DNA of 31,466 nucleotides from Casp-Chloro-G3 sp002816715 (GCA_027623815.1 JAQBUV010000028.1:1-31466), one strand, 5' to 3'; counted from the stretch's first letter, positions 1 to 8,781 are shown. Notes: generated by a model from the sequence alone, not told the origin. Program-made: numbers and translations.

Positions 1-51
1 TCGGACCTTCCAGCGGGAGACTATCTTAACTTGGCCCTTTCGCTGTCCTAA
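1..51 (+). CDS. Possible C-terminal tail of an upstream gene
   Basis: Frame 1 is open from the window edge to a TAA at 49-51 and would encode about 16 residues ending in LNLALSLS. It is too short to assign to a family, and the other frames are also partly open here, so this is only a candidate tail of a gene lying outside the window. Confidence 0.2.
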   Translation, partial: SDLPAGDYLNLALSLS

Positions 52-81
52 CAATGGGGTCCACCTCAGCTTTCTGCGTTG

Positions 82-294
82 ATGGAAGCTAATAACGATT
101 ATTTTGAGAAGAATATCACCGTTCCTGAAATTCCAGATACCATGGAGATTGACGCCCAGATAGTGGGGCTGTTAAATAACTTTGCAAAACATCTTTCTGA
201 TCGGTTACACAAAGAAAAAACGGAATCAGAAAAACCTTTCATCGACATAGTTGGCCCAGCACTTGAAGGACAAGGGCTGGGTAGTTCTGACTGA
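82..294 (+). CDS. Small hypothetical protein (about 70 aa)
   Basis: I do not recognise this protein. It is short, acidic and hydrophilic, with no signal peptide or membrane segment. The middle (about residues 24-50) looks helical and rich in Lys and Glu. The ATG at 82 directly follows a TTG at 79, and no good ribosome binding site is visible before either. It lies 70 bases upstream of the 344-residue partner of the selenoprotein, in the same direction, so it could be the first gene of that operon. It could equally be a chance ORF. Confidence 0.35.
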   Translation: MEANNDYFEKNITVPEIPDTMEIDAQIVGLLNNFAKHLSDRLHKEKTESEKPFIDIVGPALEGQGLGSSD

Positions 295-364
295 TAGCTC
301 CAGCTACGGCTTTGGTTCGCAATTTCTATTTTACCCCCATTTTATGCAATGAGGTGCATACCCT

Positions 365-1399
365 ATGCAATCAATCGATGACCTGGAAGACGCCATCGAA
401 CTGGCCTACGAGGCCGGCTGGACTGATGGGCTGCCAGTAGTTCCTCCAACTGAGGCCAGGGTGCAGCGTCTCCTCCAATCCGTTGATCGGGGGCGGTCTG
501 AGCTGGTCGGCGAAATACCTCCCAAGGGCGGTCGGGCTACTGTCGAAAAAATCGCCATCAACTCTGTGATGGCTGGGTGTCTTCCGGAATACCTACCGGT
601 GATCATAGCTGCCGTGCAAGCCCTGCTCAATCCTCGGTTTAACTTGGCATCAGTACAGTGTTCGACTCATATTGCCACACCCTTGGTGGTGGTCAATGGT
701 CCCATAGCCAGTAAGCTGGGCATGAACTGGGGAACGAACTGCTTCGGCCAGGGCAACCGGGCCAACGCCACCATCGGTCGCGCGGTTAAGCTGGTGTTGA
801 CCAATTTGGGCGGCGCAATCCCAGGCGACGAAGATCGGGCCACCTTCGGGCACCCGGGCAAGTTCACATACTGCATTGCCGAGAATGAGGAGGATAACCC
901 ATGGGAACCGTACCACGTCGAGCGGGGCTATTCGACTGATCAATCCGTCGTAACGGTGCATCCAGCTGAGGCACCGCACAACTTGAACAACCACGGAGCT
1001 GACAATCCAACGGATCTGTTGACCACCTTCGCTCTGTCGATGGCAATCCCTGGATGCAACAACATTCACGTCATGGGCGACGTGTTGTTGGTGTTAGGGC
1101 CAGAGCATGCCAAAATCATTGCCGATGCCGGTTGGAGCAAAGAGGACGTTCGGGAATTTATTTACGAGCATGCCCGACTACCCATCAAGGTGTTAAAATT
1201 GGGGGGAATCCACGGCCAAAATGTGCATCGTAATAGCCTTTGGCCTGACTGGATTGATCGAGATAATGACCGATTCCAGGTACCCTTGGTCCGCCGAGCG
1301 GAGGACATCCATATCATGGTCGCCGGAGGCCCAGGCCGGCATTCTCTGTACATCCCCGGTTGGGGTTCCCGAATCACGTCAGCTAGGGTAGATCTGTAA
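365..1399 (+). CDS. Conserved protein of unknown function paired with UGSC selenoprotein
   Basis: A 344-residue soluble protein without signal peptide or membrane helices. The N-terminal stretch GWTDGLPVVPPTEARV (residues about 18-33) is, from memory, the hallmark of a conserved family commonly encoded next to UGSC (seleno)proteins; no biochemical role is known to me. It has Cys residues near 72, 99 and 126 (in MAGCLP, VQCSTH and NCFGQG) and a glycine-rich C-terminal segment MVAGGPGRHSLY that could bind a ligand. The ATG at 365 has a GAGGTG ribosome site at 351-356. It ends only 20 bases before the selenoprotein start, so the two are almost certainly co-transcribed and probably work together, perhaps in thiol or selenol redox chemistry (inference). 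Confidence 0.75.
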   Translation: MQSIDDLEDAIELAYEAGWTDGLPVVPPTEARVQRLLQSVDRGRSELVGEIPPKGGRATVEKIAINSVMAGCLPEYLPVIIAAVQALLNPRFNLASVQCSTHIATPLVVVNGPIASKLGMNWGTNCFGQGNRANATIGRAVKLVLTNLGGAIPGDEDRATFGHPGKFTYCIAENEEDNPWEPYHVERGYSTDQSVVTVHPAEAPHNLNNHGADNPTDLLTTFALSMAIPGCNNIHVMGDVLLVLGPEHAKIIADAGWSKEDVREFIYEHARLPIKVLKLGGIHGQNVHRNSLWPDWIDRDNDRFQVPLVRRAEDIHIMVAGGPGRHSLYIPGWGSRITSARVDL

Positions 1400-1419
1400 T
1401 CACCTTGGGAGAGTCACCA

Positions 1420-1989
1420 ATGGCCATCGGAGTATCCTTGGATATACAAGCACGTATCAAGTCCCTGGGGTTGTTAGACCCCACCGACGATCGAGAAGAG
1501 GAGCAACACCAGTGCGCCACACGCCTCGACTCGATACAAGGGAAGCGAGTCGGGTTTTTGGACAACCGCAAGGGTAACGCCGACGTAGTTCTCGAGCGAG
1601 TTCGAGAGGTGCTGGAGGAGCGGTATGAAATCGTAACTGTGATCTCCACTACCAAGTGGGTATTCTCCGCCCCAGCAACCCCGGAAATTCTGGAGGAGTT
1701 GGCTACCTGCGACTTCGTAATAACGGCCATCGGAGATTGAGGCTCCTGCGTGGCGCGCAGTTTGCGCGATGCGGTGGAACTGGAAGCACGGGGAGTCCCA
1801 ACTGTGGTAATTCACACCGAAGCTTTCCGCTCGGCGGCCATGGCCCACGCCCAATCGCTGGGCCAGTCCGACTTCGGTGGATCGGTGTTTGTCCAGCACC
1901 CCATTGCGACCCTAGATCGACAATCGGTGCACCATCGGGTTGATGAAGCGATGCCAGCAATACTCGCTGCTCTACTCGAGAGAAAATAG
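1420..1989 (+). CDS. UGSC-family selenoprotein (UGA at 1738-1740 read as selenocysteine)
   Basis: A conventional reading stops at TGA 1738-1740, giving about 106 residues. The same frame continues without interruption to TAG at 1987-1989, and the codons after TGA are GGC TCC TGC. The junction is therefore AIGD-U-GSC, which is the defining motif of the UGSC family, followed by RDAVELEARGVPTVVIHTEAF as expected for its C-terminal half. The full product is 189 residues. U-x-x-C resembles a CxxC thiol redox site, so a redox role is likely, but the substrate is unknown. ATG 1420 has GGGAGAG at 1407-1413, better than TTG 1405. A hairpin just after the UGA fits a bacterial SECIS. Decoding would need SelA, SelB, SelC and SelD from elsewhere in the genome. 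A conventional annotation would split this into two ORFs, at 1405-1740 and 1750-1989. Confidence 0.93.
1738..1774 (+). promoter_or_regulatory. Putative bacterial SECIS element
   Basis: Downstream of the UGA, CGCGCA (1754-1759) pairs perfectly with TGCGCG (1763-1768) around the loop GTT (1760-1762). Below it, CTGCGT (1746-1751) pairs with ATGCGG (1769-1774) including two G-U pairs, with GG (1752-1753) bulged on the 5' side. The apical loop starts with G and lies 19 bases after the UGA. Both points fit the published bacterial SECIS rules (G among the first two loop bases; roughly 16-37 bases from the UGA). I folded this by eye. Confidence 0.65.
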
Positions 1990-2008
1990 GGAGAGCCTGA
2001 AACTCCCT
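1988..2008 (-). terminator. Weak hairpin between convergent genes
   Basis: AGGGAG (1988-1993) pairs with CTCCCT (2003-2008) around a 9-base loop. Read on the minus strand it is followed by ATTTTCTC, a short U-rich run, so it could end transcription of the CoA-transferase gene. The stem overlaps the selenoprotein stop codon. It is weak on the plus strand, where no U run follows. Confidence 0.35.
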
Positions 2009-2033
2009 CCATCCTCGCCGCCATCGCCGAATC

Positions 2034-3251
2034 TTAAAGGACTCCCTGCCGCCGCAGATCCTCGATCTCTTGCGGGGAAAGCTTCAGGAATTTTTCCAGC
2101 ACTTCGTAAGTCTGTTCCCCAAGTTGCGGCCCCCGACGATGTTCAACCTTGGAACCGCCGATTCTAATGGGACTGGCCACTTGACGCACCATTCCAAAAT
2201 CGGGGTGTGCTATTTCCAATACCATCTCGTCCTCGGCTACCTGGGGATCGAGAAATGCCTCCTCCACCGAGTTGACTGGAGCGCAGGGAACTTCACCCCG
2301 CAATAAGTCCAGCCATTCGGTAGTTGATCTTTTGCGGGTCAACTCCTTCAACAGCGGCACCAGCTGGTCTCGATTTTCCAGCCGCGCTGCGAAGGAGTAA
2401 AAACGCGGGTCTTCGGCCAGTTCAGAAGCGCCCAGAATCCGCACCAGGTTCTGGTAGAATTTCTCCTTGGCGCACATGACTACTAGCCAACCGTCCTTCG
2501 TAGGCAGGACCTGACTGGGTATCTGGGAAGGATGGGATGAGTCTGGAGTTCGTTGGGGCTGATAGCCCTTCGTAAGATGCCACGCGCCCACGTAAGCCAG
2601 ATGGGAGAGAGCGGTGTCAAACAGGTTCACATCCACGTCACAACCGCAGCCGGATTCTCTTGCTTTTAAGATGGCCGCTACCAAGCCTAGAACCGCCATT
2701 GTACCCCCGCTCAGGTCAACCATCGACAGCCCAAATTTTTGCGGTGGCCCTTCCGGATCGCCGGTAATGCTCATCCATCCAGAATAACCCTGCATCAGAT
2801 AATCGTAACCTGGTTCGCTGGCGCGATGCCCAGTGCGACCGAAGGCCGATAACGAGCAGCACACTATTGAAGGCTTGATTTGGCCCAGTGTTTCATGGTC
2901 CAAGCCCATCTTGGCGGGCAGGTCGCCCCTCAAATTGTTGAAAACGGCGTCCGATACTTCAACCAGGGAGTGGAAGATTTCTTTGCCCCGAGGGTGTCGC
3001 AAATTCAAAGTCACACTGGACTTATTGCGGTTGAAGCTCTGGAAGTAGACACTATCCTGGTCAGAGGCATAAGGTGGAACGTACCGGGCCACATCACCAT
3101 GAGTCTCTGGATTCTCGATTTTGATTATCTCCGCCCCCATATCCGCCAGCAGCATTGTGCCCCAAGGACCCGCTCCATACTGTTCCACTGCGAGTATACG
3201 TACTCCTTGAAGCGGAAGCCCATTGGCCGAGTTCGTCCCATTCTGCAACAT
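2034..3251 (-). CDS. CaiB/BaiF (class III) CoA-transferase
   Basis: A 405-residue protein of usual length for the class III CoA-transferases, which move CoA between acyl acids through an aspartyl-CoA thioester intermediate. The N-terminal segment VEQYGAGPWGTMLLADMGAE and the following KIENPETHGD are typical of the CoA-binding domain. Asp179 in the segment SMVDLSGG is in the position of the catalytic aspartate (Asp169 of formyl-CoA transferase). The C-terminal part (GEVPCAPVNSVEEAF) is also characteristic. ATG at 3251 has a GGAG ribosome site. It stands alone on the minus strand. The acyl substrate cannot be told from sequence; neighbours are amidases, so a carboxylic acid released by them is only a guess. 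Confidence 0.92.
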   Translation of the reverse strand: MLQNGTNSANGLPLQGVRILAVEQYGAGPWGTMLLADMGAEIIKIENPETHGDVARYVPPYASDQDSVYFQSFNRNKSSVTLNLRHPRGKEIFHSLVEVSDAVFNNLRGDLPAKMGLDHETLGQIKPSIVCCSLSAFGRTGHRASEPGYDYLMQGYSGWMSITGDPEGPPQKFGLSMVDLSGGTMAVLGLVAAILKARESGCGCDVDVNLFDTALSHLAYVGAWHLTKGYQPQRTPDSSHPSQIPSQVLPTKDGWLVVMCAKEKFYQNLVRILGASELAEDPRFYSFAARLENRDQLVPLLKELTRKRSTTEWLDLLRGEVPCAPVNSVEEAFLDPQVAEDEMVLEIAHPDFGMVRQVASPIRIGGSKVEHRRGPQLGEQTYEVLEKFLKLSPQEIEDLRRQGVL

Positions 3252-3375
3252 TTGCTTCTCCGTACATGGTGAAGTTAATAAACAATGTTAATCGCCACTC
3301 AAAGCCAAGCCGATCGCAATGACCGGTGATTCTAATTGATCAAATGGCCGACAGACTTGGCAACAGAGGGCACGC

Positions 3376-4806
3376 TTAGAGCAAAGGATGTCCGTATGTC
3401 CCGGTGATATTTGCCGCTTGCTCATATGCGTAAGCAACATTTAGTACTGTGGCCTCTTCGAAGGGCCTGCCTGCTATTTGCATAGCCAGAGGCAAGGGCT
3501 TTTCTCCTTCGGTGAATCCGCAGCAGACCGAGAGAGCTGGGTTTCCGGTTAAACTATAAAGACCTCTGAAATTGGCTTCTTTCAGGGCATTAGCCGCCTC
3601 ATCTATGGACTTGACGCCCGGCGTCAAGTCCATTATGCCCGGTGGCGACGAATTGGTAGGCTGTATCAAAACGTCGAAATCTCCGAGAGCCTCCAGCACT
3701 TGTCTGCGCACCAGCGTGCGAGCCTTCTGGGCCTTGTAGTAGGTCTGGGAGGGTATGAGGGATCCTGTCATAAACGCAACGCGGGTATTGGGGTGAAAGT
3801 CATTGGGTCTCTCTCGAATCCAGTCGGGATTCAGGCTAACCCTTTCCGTACTGGTGAGCGCGCGCATCACCACGCCTGAAATTATAGTCAAAGGCAAAGA
3901 CACTTCACTGACATTTGCACCCAATCCTTCCAAAACCTTTGCCGCAGCAAGGACGCTATCTCTTACTTCCGCTCTGACGCCACAAACTTCTGCGTCCATT
4001 AGTTCTTTGACGATGCCAACCCGCATTCCCCGAATGTCACCCGTGAGGGCCTGACGATAATCCGGTACCAGCACGTTCCAAGTATACGGATCACTGGGGT
4101 CGTAGCCTGCGATGGCTTTGAGGGTGATGGCGCAGTCTTCGACGGTTCGAGAGATAGGCCCGATGGTATCAAATGACCAGGACGCGCCATCCACTCCAAA
4201 GCGGCTCACACGACCCCAAGATGGGCGGATTCCCGCAAGCCCGCAGTTGGCCGCCGGGCCACGCACCGAGCCGCCGGTGTCCTCTCCAAGAGACGTGGCA
4301 CATAAGCAAGCCGCCGTTGCGGCGCCTGAGCCAGTGCTGGAGGTTCCGGGGTTGCGTCCAATCTCCCAGGGATTGTGTGTTACGCCAAAGGCCGATGTAA
4401 TGGGGTCACCCATGGCGAACTCAGTCATGTTCAACTTGCCTAATACGATAGCCCCTGCCCTCTTTAGGTTGGCTACCACAGTTGCATCGACATCGGGAAC
4501 GAAATGCTCCCGCAGCTTGGAGGCGTCAGTTGTGCGAATGCCCCTGGTGTGTATCTGATCCTTGATGCCTACCGGTATGCCATGCAACGGCCCCAGATAC
4601 TTGCCATTGGCGATTTCCAATGTGGCGGAGGCTGCTTCTTCCAAGGCTTGTTCCTTCAGAACCGTTATAAAGGCGTTGAGCTTGGGGTTTACATCGTCGA
4701 TGCGCTTGAGGTAGGCCTCCACCGCGTCTGTCGGAGTAATCTCCTGGCGCTCAATCAAACCAGCTAACTCGGCTACTGAGAGAAAAGGAATGTCTGAGTG
4801 ATTCAT
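3376..4806 (-). CDS. Amidase signature family hydrolase (GatA-like)
   Basis: A 476-residue amidase-signature enzyme, which hydrolyses a carboxamide to acid and ammonia. The Ser-cisSer-Lys triad is visible: Lys82 in GIPVGIKD, Ser156 in GTSSTGSG and the nucleophile Ser180 in GEDTGGSVRGPA; the 24-residue spacing of the two serines matches GatA and FAAH. The serine loop reads GTSSTGS rather than the usual GGSSGGS. It resembles GatA, but there is no GatB gene here and the tRNA-amidotransferase context is missing, so a stand-alone amidase is more likely. The gene follows a small GatC-like gene by 44 bases on the same strand and is probably co-transcribed with it. The substrate is unknown. Confidence 0.92.
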   Translation of the reverse strand: MNHSDIPFLSVAELAGLIERQEITPTDAVEAYLKRIDDVNPKLNAFITVLKEQALEEAASATLEIANGKYLGPLHGIPVGIKDQIHTRGIRTTDASKLREHFVPDVDATVVANLKRAGAIVLGKLNMTEFAMGDPITSAFGVTHNPWEIGRNPGTSSTGSGAATAACLCATSLGEDTGGSVRGPAANCGLAGIRPSWGRVSRFGVDGASWSFDTIGPISRTVEDCAITLKAIAGYDPSDPYTWNVLVPDYRQALTGDIRGMRVGIVKELMDAEVCGVRAEVRDSVLAAAKVLEGLGANVSEVSLPLTIISGVVMRALTSTERVSLNPDWIRERPNDFHPNTRVAFMTGSLIPSQTYYKAQKARTLVRRQVLEALGDFDVLIQPTNSSPPGIMDLTPGVKSIDEAANALKEANFRGLYSLTGNPALSVCCGFTEGEKPLPLAMQIAGRPFEEATVLNVAYAYEQAANITGTYGHPLL

Positions 4807-4850
4807 TATCGACTCCTGTGCATAATCCCGGTGTAGATTCCGTTCAACGA

Positions 4851-5045
4851 CTATTTGCCGACACTGCCCTCAGGCAAAATGATTGGGAGTGGCTCTACAC
4901 TATTCAGGCCCGGAATGTCAATCTGGTCCATTGCTTCCAGGATAGCATTTAGGCTGTAGGCCACCTGAGTTAGTTCGGGCTCCTGAATGTTCAGGTTAAC
5001 AGCGCGCCCCAGGGCCTTTATATCTTCATTGGATAGTTCTGCCAT
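4851..5045 (-). CDS. GatC-like / AtzG-like small amidase partner
   Basis: A 64-residue protein that follows the GatC pattern: LSNEDIKALGRAVNL at the N-terminus, a helix ending LNAILEAMDQID, then the extended IPGLNSVEPLP segment that in GatC wraps around GatA. It is shorter than a typical GatC (about 95 residues). ATG at 5045 has a strong GGAGG site. It lies just upstream of the GatA-like amidase and without any gatB, the arrangement known for AtzG with the AtzE hydrolase. I infer that it stabilises the neighbouring amidase rather than taking part in tRNA amidation. Confidence 0.75.
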   Translation of the reverse strand: MAELSNEDIKALGRAVNLNIQEPELTQVAYSLNAILEAMDQIDIPGLNSVEPLPIILPEGSVGK

Positions 5046-5158
5046 CGTTCCTCCCTATGCTTTGAATCGACTCTCAGTTTCCCCTAGGATATTTGATTGA
5101 TGGTATCACGATCCGGTGTGGGCCCGCATTCGGGATTTACGAGGTCAATCAATAGAGT

Positions 5159-6139
5159 TCAATCAACAAATGAACAACGCCGACGCCAGTGGATATAATC
5201 GGTTAGACCGGCCGTAAGATCAAATTTTGGCGTCCAGCCGAGATCACAAAAAAGTCGATGACCGGACAAAGGACCTCGTGATGTTCCGTGGTCAGCAGAT
5301 CGGGTCGGCCCGCTACTGTGCTCGACTACCTGGGCAGATTGGATTAGGCTGGTTAACTGGTCTAAGATTTCCCGGTAGGTAATCCAGCGGGCGGCGGTTA
5401 GGTTGTATAGGCCATGGGGAAGTTCGCTCGCGTCCAATACGCAACGCAGGCCATTGGCAATATCCGTCACGTAGGTGTAGTCGCGCCCTTCCTGGAGATT
5501 CTCAGCCTGGATGGTCTCTCCCCGCATAGCTTGACCGGTCCAATTATGAAACACCGACATCACCCCTCGGTGTCCAGTTACCCGCTCCATAGGGCCGTAT
5601 GGAGTGCTCAGCCTAACGCTGGCGGTGGAAAATTGATGAAGCTCCCCATACCTCCTGACCAAAAGCTCGCTCGCATATTTGGTAATACCATACAGGTCGT
5701 GAGGGTTGGCTGGAGTTTCCTCGTTGAACGTCTGGTCCAAATCACTGGCTGCTCCGTACGCGGCACCAGAACTGACGTAGACCAGCCTGGCTACCCTTAA
5801 AGACTTGGCCAGTTCCAGCACATTGGTGGTTCCGGTAACGTTAATTTCTACAATGTCCTTACTCCGTCGAGTTTCCAGGGCGACTCGATTGACCGTAAAG
5901 ACGGCAGCGTGGACGATCTTATCTATCGAGTGGTGGTTTGCTAGATCGTTGAGGCTGGCCTCGTCTAGAATATTGCCCTGGACGAAGACCACTCTTGAAG
6001 CAGAGCCCCCCAAGAATTGGTGAGTCAACTCATCGGGGGCGTTGACGTCGAAACCAACTACCTGGTGCCCTGCCTCGGCCAACTCCTTTACAAGATTCGC
6101 CCCGACGAATCCGGTGGCTCCAGTTACTAGCGTTGCCAT
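5159..6139 (-). CDS. NAD(P)-dependent epimerase/dehydratase (extended SDR)
   Basis: A 326-residue extended short-chain dehydrogenase. The Rossmann motif TGATGFVG (6-13) is followed by Asp31 at the end of the second strand, which favours NAD(H). Ser124 in VSSGAAYG and Tyr150-x3-Lys154 in YGITK form the catalytic set. Proteins of this type epimerise, dehydrate or reduce nucleotide sugars or related hydroxy-acids; the exact substrate cannot be assigned. I chose ATG 6139 because GGAGGAGA sits just upstream and the Rossmann strand starts there; an in-frame upstream start at 6181 would add 14 unconvincing residues. It is divergent from the penicillin acylase gene, with about 210 bases between them. 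Confidence 0.9.
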   Translation of the reverse strand: MATLVTGATGFVGANLVKELAEAGHQVVGFDVNAPDELTHQFLGGSASRVVFVQGNILDEASLNDLANHHSIDKIVHAAVFTVNRVALETRRSKDIVEINVTGTTNVLELAKSLRVARLVYVSSGAAYGAASDLDQTFNEETPANPHDLYGITKYASELLVRRYGELHQFSTASVRLSTPYGPMERVTGHRGVMSVFHNWTGQAMRGETIQAENLQEGRDYTYVTDIANGLRCVLDASELPHGLYNLTAARWITYREILDQLTSLIQSAQVVEHSSGPTRSADHGTSRGPLSGHRLFCDLGWTPKFDLTAGLTDYIHWRRRCSFVD

Positions 6140-6352
6140 ATCTTCTCCTCCGACCGAGTTGATCTGCCACTGGAGCGACACTGTCCAGAAATTCTTAATT
6201 TCCTCCGTGTGCTACTCTAGTGCTCAAGATATCAGGGATGATACTTGGGGTGGCTCTTGGTGACAAGCAGGAGTCATGCGACCGGATCGCAGGGGTTGAC
6301 TTGGATAAGCTGGTGTTGACACTCGCAAGCAGCGGGGTTACAGTTCGGCGCA

Positions 6353-8743
6353 TTGAAGGAGTTGAGCAAATCGTTGCTCCGATTGCTCCGAGTACGAGGT
6401 CAAATGCCTGCAATTGATGCACTGAAGATCGAAGACCTGCAAAGGAATCTGCCCAAGCTTACCGGTTCGGTCAAACTGAAGGGCTTGACCGATTTGGTCG
6501 AAATTTACCGAGACGAGTACGGCATTCCGCATGTGAGAGCTGCGAATCGATTGGACGCCTTTTATGCTCAAGGCTTCGTAACCGCCCAGGATAGACTCTG
6601 GCAGATGGAGTTCGACCGAAGGCGAGGGATGGGTCGCTGGGCTGAGGTGGTCGGTTCATCGGAGGTGGAACAGGACAAGGTTATGCGCCGCTTTCGTATG
6701 GAGGCCAGTGCCATGGATGACTACCGGGCCGTTGGAGAAGAGACCCGGTCTATGTTGGACGCCTATGCCAAAGGGGTTAACGCATTCATCAATTCCACCG
6801 ACCGCCTACCCGTGGAATATGAGATTGTCGGCCTGGAACCAGAACCATGGCAGCCTTGGGACGGTCTGGTGGTTTACAAAGTCCGGCACATCTTCATGGG
6901 AGTGTTTGAGTCCAAAGTATGGCGGGCCCAATTGGTCCGGGGGCTAGGTCCTGAAAAGGCCGCGACAATGTTCCCGGGTTACCAACCCGGACATTTATTA
7001 ATCCTGCCTCCCGGAACGCCGTACGATGGACCGGCGAATGACGGTCTTGATCAACTCAGTGAGGGAGTCTCGGCCCTCAACGGTTTGCACGAGACCGATA
7101 GTGGCAGCAACAGTTGGGCAATATCCGGCAGCCGGACTGCTTCTGGTAAGCCCCTCCTGGCCGGTGACTCTCACCGTGCCCTGGACACTCCCAATGTCTA
7201 CTACCAGAACCATGTGGCTTGTCCTGAGTTTGACGTGATCGGGCTCTCGTTTGCCGGGTTGCCCGGCTTTCCTCACTTCGGCCACAATGAGTGGGTGGCC
7301 TGGTGCGTGACCCACACCGGCGCCGACTATCAAGACTTGTATGTTGAGCGATTCAAACCCGACGATTCCGCCTATTATCTCTACCAGGACCAGTGGCTCA
7401 GGGCGGAGGTCCATCAGGAAATAATCAAGGTGCGGGACGGCGACGATATAATCCTCAAGGTGTGGAGTACTCGCCACGGGCCGGTAATCTCCGGCAATCC
7501 CGATGCTGGCGACGGCATTTCCCTCCGATACGTCGCTACTGATGGGCCTTCGGTTTGGCCTGAATCCATAGGCCAAATGCTAACCGCCAAGAATAGCGAT
7601 GACTTGATCGATTCTATGCGAGAGTGGGTCGACCCTTGCAACAATTTTTTATTCGCAGACGTCCATGGGAATATCGGATACCAGTGCCGGGGAGAAATTC
7701 CGATACGGTCGGAGCAAAATGCCCGACTGCCGGCGCCGGGTTGGACTGGAGAGCACGAATGGCAGGGAAAGATTCCGTTTGAGGAGCTGCCCCGGTCGGT
7801 CAATCCGACGCAAGGATACATCGCCACCGCAAATAACAAGCCGGTGGGAGACGATTACCCACATTTTATCGCGGTGGACTTCGCCCCCGGCTTTAGGGTG
7901 GAGCGAGTCACCAGAGGCTTGCTGTCCATGGACAATCCCAGCGCCGGAGATATGGCCAAAATTCATGCTGAATGCCTATCAATCCCGGCCCAAGCCTATA
8001 TTGGACTGCTGAAAAAACTTGAACAATCAGAGGATCTCCCTGGTAAAGCCAGGGAGAAACTGCTGGCCTGGTCAGGACGAATGGATGCCGAAGCGGTAGA
8101 GCCAACCGTTTATAGTGGCTTCAGGGACGCTCTGCTTTTTTCTATTCTGAAGCACAACCTGGGTGATGCGCTTACCGCTCAGGCTTGGGACCCTACCGAC
8201 CGGGGACGGGGAGTTTTCTTGAGCCGGCTGAAGACTCTGTTGGTTTCTATGATCGAAGAAGACGACACCAGCCTATTGCCTCCGGGCGATGACTGGGCTT
8301 CACTGGCGAATCGCTCGCTGAACGACGGGGTAGCAACTCTCCAGACACTGTTGGGCCCAAACATTGAAGAGTGGGTTTGGGGACGGGTGCACCGAGCTCA
8401 GCCCAGTCATTCGCTTTCTAAAGCCTTCCCGCATTTCGCCTATTTGCTGGACCCACCGCCCATCCCCATGAGCGGGGATGGGGATACGCCTCTCGCTGGG
8501 TCCTACTCACCGGCCGAGTTTGCCAAGGTGGGAGGGTTATCGGTGGCCCGTTACGTTTATGATCTCTCCGACTGGAACAACTGCCTCTGGGCGGTGCCGC
8601 TGGGGAGTTCGGGACATCCGGGAAGCCCACACTACTATGACCAATCAGAAATCTGGCGGCAGATACAGATGGTGCCGATGAACTACGACTGGGACCAAAT
8701 TATCGCTCTTCGCGAGACCCAACAGAGATTGGTACCAGCCTGA
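6353..8743 (+). CDS. Penicillin acylase family N-terminal nucleophile hydrolase
   Basis: A protein of about 796 residues, usual for peptidase family S45 (penicillin G acylase, cephalosporin and acyl-homoserine-lactone acylases). These enzymes cleave an amide bond after the precursor cuts itself into alpha and beta chains. The N-terminal VEIYRDEYGIPHVRA and QDRLWQMEFDRRRGMGRWAEV are classical. The maturation site is at SGSNSWAISG, where Ser252 should become the beta-chain N-terminal nucleophile; Asn253 and Trp255 match the SNxW pattern. No clear signal peptide is seen, unlike many secreted homologues. The start is uncertain: TTG 6353 is the longest option, GAAGGAG at 6355-6361 could serve TTG 6374, and ATG 6404 is the first ATG. 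The substrate is unknown. Confidence 0.9.
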   Translation: MKELSKSLLRLLRVRGQMPAIDALKIEDLQRNLPKLTGSVKLKGLTDLVEIYRDEYGIPHVRAANRLDAFYAQGFVTAQDRLWQMEFDRRRGMGRWAEVVGSSEVEQDKVMRRFRMEASAMDDYRAVGEETRSMLDAYAKGVNAFINSTDRLPVEYEIVGLEPEPWQPWDGLVVYKVRHIFMGVFESKVWRAQLVRGLGPEKAATMFPGYQPGHLLILPPGTPYDGPANDGLDQLSEGVSALNGLHETDSGSNSWAISGSRTASGKPLLAGDSHRALDTPNVYYQNHVACPEFDVIGLSFAGLPGFPHFGHNEWVAWCVTHTGADYQDLYVERFKPDDSAYYLYQDQWLRAEVHQEIIKVRDGDDIILKVWSTRHGPVISGNPDAGDGISLRYVATDGPSVWPESIGQMLTAKNSDDLIDSMREWVDPCNNFLFADVHGNIGYQCRGEIPIRSEQNARLPAPGWTGEHEWQGKIPFEELPRSVNPTQGYIATANNKPVGDDYPHFIAVDFAPGFRVERVTRGLLSMDNPSAGDMAKIHAECLSIPAQAYIGLLKKLEQSEDLPGKAREKLLAWSGRMDAEAVEPTVYSGFRDALLFSILKHNLGDALTAQAWDPTDRGRGVFLSRLKTLLVSMIEEDDTSLLPPGDDWASLANRSLNDGVATLQTLLGPNIEEWVWGRVHRAQPSHSLSKAFPHFAYLLDPPPIPMSGDGDTPLAGSYSPAEFAKVGGLSVARYVYDLSDWNNCLWAVPLGSSGHPGSPHYYDQSEIWRQIQMVPMNYDWDQIIALRETQQRLVPA

Positions 8744-8781
8744 GGGATACAGGTTAATTTACGCCACGTACTGCCATACCT

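Noticed and set aside
650..1069. Minus-strand ORF of 139 codons within the selenoprotein partner
   Set aside because: Antisense shadow of a strongly conserved gene; composition is not protein-like.
6220..6417. Short plus-strand ORF before the penicillin acylase
   Set aside because: It overlaps the acylase start in another frame and has no recognisable features.
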